From an uncultured Acidimicrobiaceae bacterium (lineage in GTDB: Bacteria > Actinomycetota > Acidimicrobiia > Acidimicrobiales > Bog-793), in assembly GCA_903907185.1 (NCBI GenBank), contig CAIVND010000177.1:1-15725 (forward strand): 15,725 nt of DNA. The letters are read 5' to 3'. The notes under the pieces were generated by a model, which ran no database searches, was not told the DNA's origin, and saw only the letters and a program-made list of their open reading frames with translations. Below are positions 14,197-15,725 of the stretch, piece by piece; positions within the stretch are counted from its first letter, which is position 1; each line of letters opens with the position of its first letter. Made by a program: the position numbers and the translations under genes.

Positions 14197-15141
14197 ATGG
14201 AACTACGCCCTATCGGCACCCTGGAAGTTTCGGTCATTGGCCTTGGATGTAATAACTTCGGCCAACGCTTTGGCGAAGACCAGACAAGCGAGGTGGTGCG
14301 TGCCGCACTTGACTGTGGCATCAACTACTTCGATACCTCGGACTCCTACGGGGCTGGGCGAAGCGAAGAGTGTCTTGGAGTCGCCCTCGCTCACGATCGC
14401 GACCGCTCGATCGTTGCGACGAAGTACGACGGGCCGCCAGATACGGTCCGAGCCTCGTGCCTTGCGAGCCTCGACCGCCTCAACATGGACTACATCGACC
14501 TCTACCAGATCCACCATCCCTATCTGAATGCGCCAATCGCAGAGACTCTTGGTGCACTCAGCGAGCTCGTTGCCGAGGGCCTCGTTCGCGAGATCGGCTG
14601 CTCAAACTTCTCGGTTGCCCAAATGCAAGAGGCTGAACTCGCCGTGAGGGAGGGAAGCCCTCGCTTCACCAGTGTGCAGAACGACTACAACCTTTTGAAT
14701 CGGAAGCAGGAGTTCGACGTGATCCCCGAATGCGCGAGGACCTCTGTTGCGTTTAACGCATACTTTCCTCTTTACCATGGCCTTTTGACGGGAAAGTTCA
14801 AACGAGGTGCTCCCCTTCTCGAGGGCACTCGACTTGGTACCGCAAGCGATGCTCGCAAAGAGGCAGTATTCACGGAAGAGAATTTCGACGTGATCGAAAG
14901 GCTCACCGCGCTCGCTGAAGAACATGGCCGAACACTCCTTGACGTCGCCCTTGCACGACTGCTGTACGTTCCCGGGGTGACCTCTGTCATCGCTGGTGCA
15001 ACGTGGCCCGAACAAGTTCGTGCAAATGCCGAGAGCGCGAAGTGGGAGCTCACCGAAGATCTCTGCCGTGCGATTGATGAGATTGCGCCGAGTCGTAAGG
15101 ACGCGAGGGACACCCCCTCAGCAGCACACGGAGTTGCCTAA
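14197..15141 (+). CDS. Aldo/keto reductase
   Basis: This 314-aa NADPH-dependent oxidoreductase with a TIM-barrel fold interconverts carbonyls and alcohols. The catalytic tetrad is visible as D46 and Y51 (FDTSDSYGAGRSEECLG), K76 (VATKYDG) and H106 (LYQIHHP). The cofactor-side segments GCSNFSVAQ and the C-terminal TSVIAGATWPEQVRANAES, which binds the NADPH phosphate in the family, are present. The start is taken as ATG 14197, giving the canonical opening MELRPIGTLEVSVIGLGCNNFG; the frame stays open upstream but there overlaps the secreted-protein gene. The Shine-Dalgarno-like AGGAG overlaps the upstream stop codon and lies only 1 nt from the ATG, so initiation probably relies on coupling. The substrate is unknown. 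Confidence 0.93.
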   Translation: MELRPIGTLEVSVIGLGCNNFGQRFGEDQTSEVVRAALDCGINYFDTSDSYGAGRSEECLGVALAHDRDRSIVATKYDGPPDTVRASCLASLDRLNMDYIDLYQIHHPYLNAPIAETLGALSELVAEGLVREIGCSNFSVAQMQEAELAVREGSPRFTSVQNDYNLLNRKQEFDVIPECARTSVAFNAYFPLYHGLLTGKFKRGAPLLEGTRLGTASDARKEAVFTEENFDVIERLTALAEEHGRTLLDVALARLLYVPGVTSVIAGATWPEQVRANAESAKWELTEDLCRAIDEIAPSRKDARDTPSAAHGVA

Positions 15142-15167
15142 CCTCGCAGTTCGAGCTGATTTGCTGC

Positions 15168-15725
15168 CTACAGCCACACCGGTACGGGATTATCTCGATC
15201 TGCCTGCAGTTGACTACGGACGCCTCCACTAAGAAGCCGCTCATGATCCAAGGTCTCTTCGGCAACGACGACCTGATCTCGACCTCGAGACTTGGCCAAG
15301 TAGAGCGCCTCATCTGCGAGGTGGTAGGTGCGTGAAGGAGACTGATTGTCGAGGTGCAGGGCAACACCAGCGCTCAAGGTACTGAGTGGCAGCGTCGCAC
15401 GCCAATCGCTGACGAGTTTGTTGACAAGCTCACAAGCAACGCCATACGGAGTCTTTGTGAAAATGAGGAGAAACTCCTCTCCCCCCATGCGAGCGACCTG
15501 TGCATCGCTGTCGGTCTCTTTCGAGAGGAATACCCCAAGTTCCTGAAGCACTTGATCACCACGCGAGTGACCATACTGATCGTTCACCTGTTTGAACTTG
15601 TCGAGATCCAAGATGGCGACGACATCGCCAACCTGCAACTTATCGATGAGCTCATTTCCAAAACGACGGTTACCAAGCGTGGTGAGATCATCGGTGACGT
15701 TTGCCTTCGCGAGCGCAGCGAGCAC
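15168..15725 (-). CDS. GGDEF domain protein (diguanylate cyclase), N-terminus off window
   Basis: These are the C-terminal 185 residues of a protein running off the right edge; the first in-window codon is not a start. The GGDEF domain begins with TDDLTTLGNRR and continues with the metal and substrate motif AILDLDKFKQVND (D40 in window numbering), GHSRGDQVL and the catalytic signature RMGGEEF (GGEEF 81-85). It ends with LSAGVAL and DEALYLAKSRGRDQV, so it is probably active in making cyclic di-GMP from two GTP. The product-binding inhibitory site RxxD, expected before the signature, reads TDSD (71-74) and lacks its Arg. A C-terminal tail of about 30 residues follows. The sensory N-terminal part is not visible. 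It converges with the aldo/keto reductase gene across 26 bp. Confidence 0.93.
   Translation of the reverse strand: MLAALAKANVTDDLTTLGNRRFGNELIDKLQVGDVVAILDLDKFKQVNDQYGHSRGDQVLQELGVFLSKETDSDAQVARMGGEEFLLIFTKTPYGVACELVNKLVSDWRATLPLSTLSAGVALHLDNQSPSRTYHLADEALYLAKSRGRDQVVVAEETLDHERLLSGGVRSQLQADRDNPVPVWL

Overview
The window looks like chromosomal DNA of a moderately GC-rich actinobacterium. The pointers are a mycothiol-dependent nitroreductase (Rv2466c-like), an AraC-HTH/AlkA fusion of the actinobacterial AdaA-AlkA type, a PspC-domain sensor kinase and several start codons with leaderless promoter architecture (TAnnnT then 6-7 nt then ATG). An Acidimicrobiia-like host is possible, but that is a guess from overall flavour and no marker gene settles it. 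I see no insertion sequence, CRISPR array, tRNA, rRNA or phage gene.

Layout. 1-781 (-): N-terminal half of an ABC-F ATPase, running off the left edge. 885-1262 (+): FKBP peptidyl-prolyl isomerase. 1346-6675: an envelope-stress type module. It holds a PspC/LiaF-like membrane protein (-), a divergent PspC-fused histidine kinase with an overlapping LuxR-type response regulator (+), and convergent to them a two-gene ABC-2 exporter (permease and ATPase, -). A motif GGG-N4-CCCTTAG occurs both in the divergent PspC/kinase promoter region and upstream of the ABC exporter, which suggests one regulon. 6975-8757 (-): a Rieske oxygenase followed by a DsbA-fold mycothiol nitroreductase-like protein. 8822-9436 (-): DUF998 membrane protein. 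9512-9970 (+): SRPBCC protein. 10045-11923 (+): an alkylation-repair pair, alkA fused to an AraC HTH but lacking the Ada sensor domain, then ogt. 11975-12296 (-): a gene graveyard with a VOC-domain C-terminal fragment abutting what may be the start of a CoA-transferase III gene. 12424-13512 (-): LigB-superfamily protein in which two of the three canonical iron ligands appear to be replaced. 13800-15141 (+): small secreted protein tightly coupled to an aldo/keto reductase. 15168-15725 (-): C-terminal GGDEF domain, running off the right edge.

How the genes fit together. The kinase and regulator probably sense membrane perturbation together with the PspC/LiaF-like protein and control the exporter. 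The Rieske oxygenase, LigB-like protein, aldo/keto reductase and the CoA-transferase/VOC remnants look like pieces of aromatic or xenobiotic metabolism, partly decayed. alkA and ogt form a compact DNA-alkylation repair operon without the usual methyl-phosphotriester sensor. The most noteworthy points are the shared putative operator, the Ada-less AlkA fusion, the altered LigB metal site, the chimeric gene-remnant junction and a strong hairpin in the 287-bp gap before the secreted protein.
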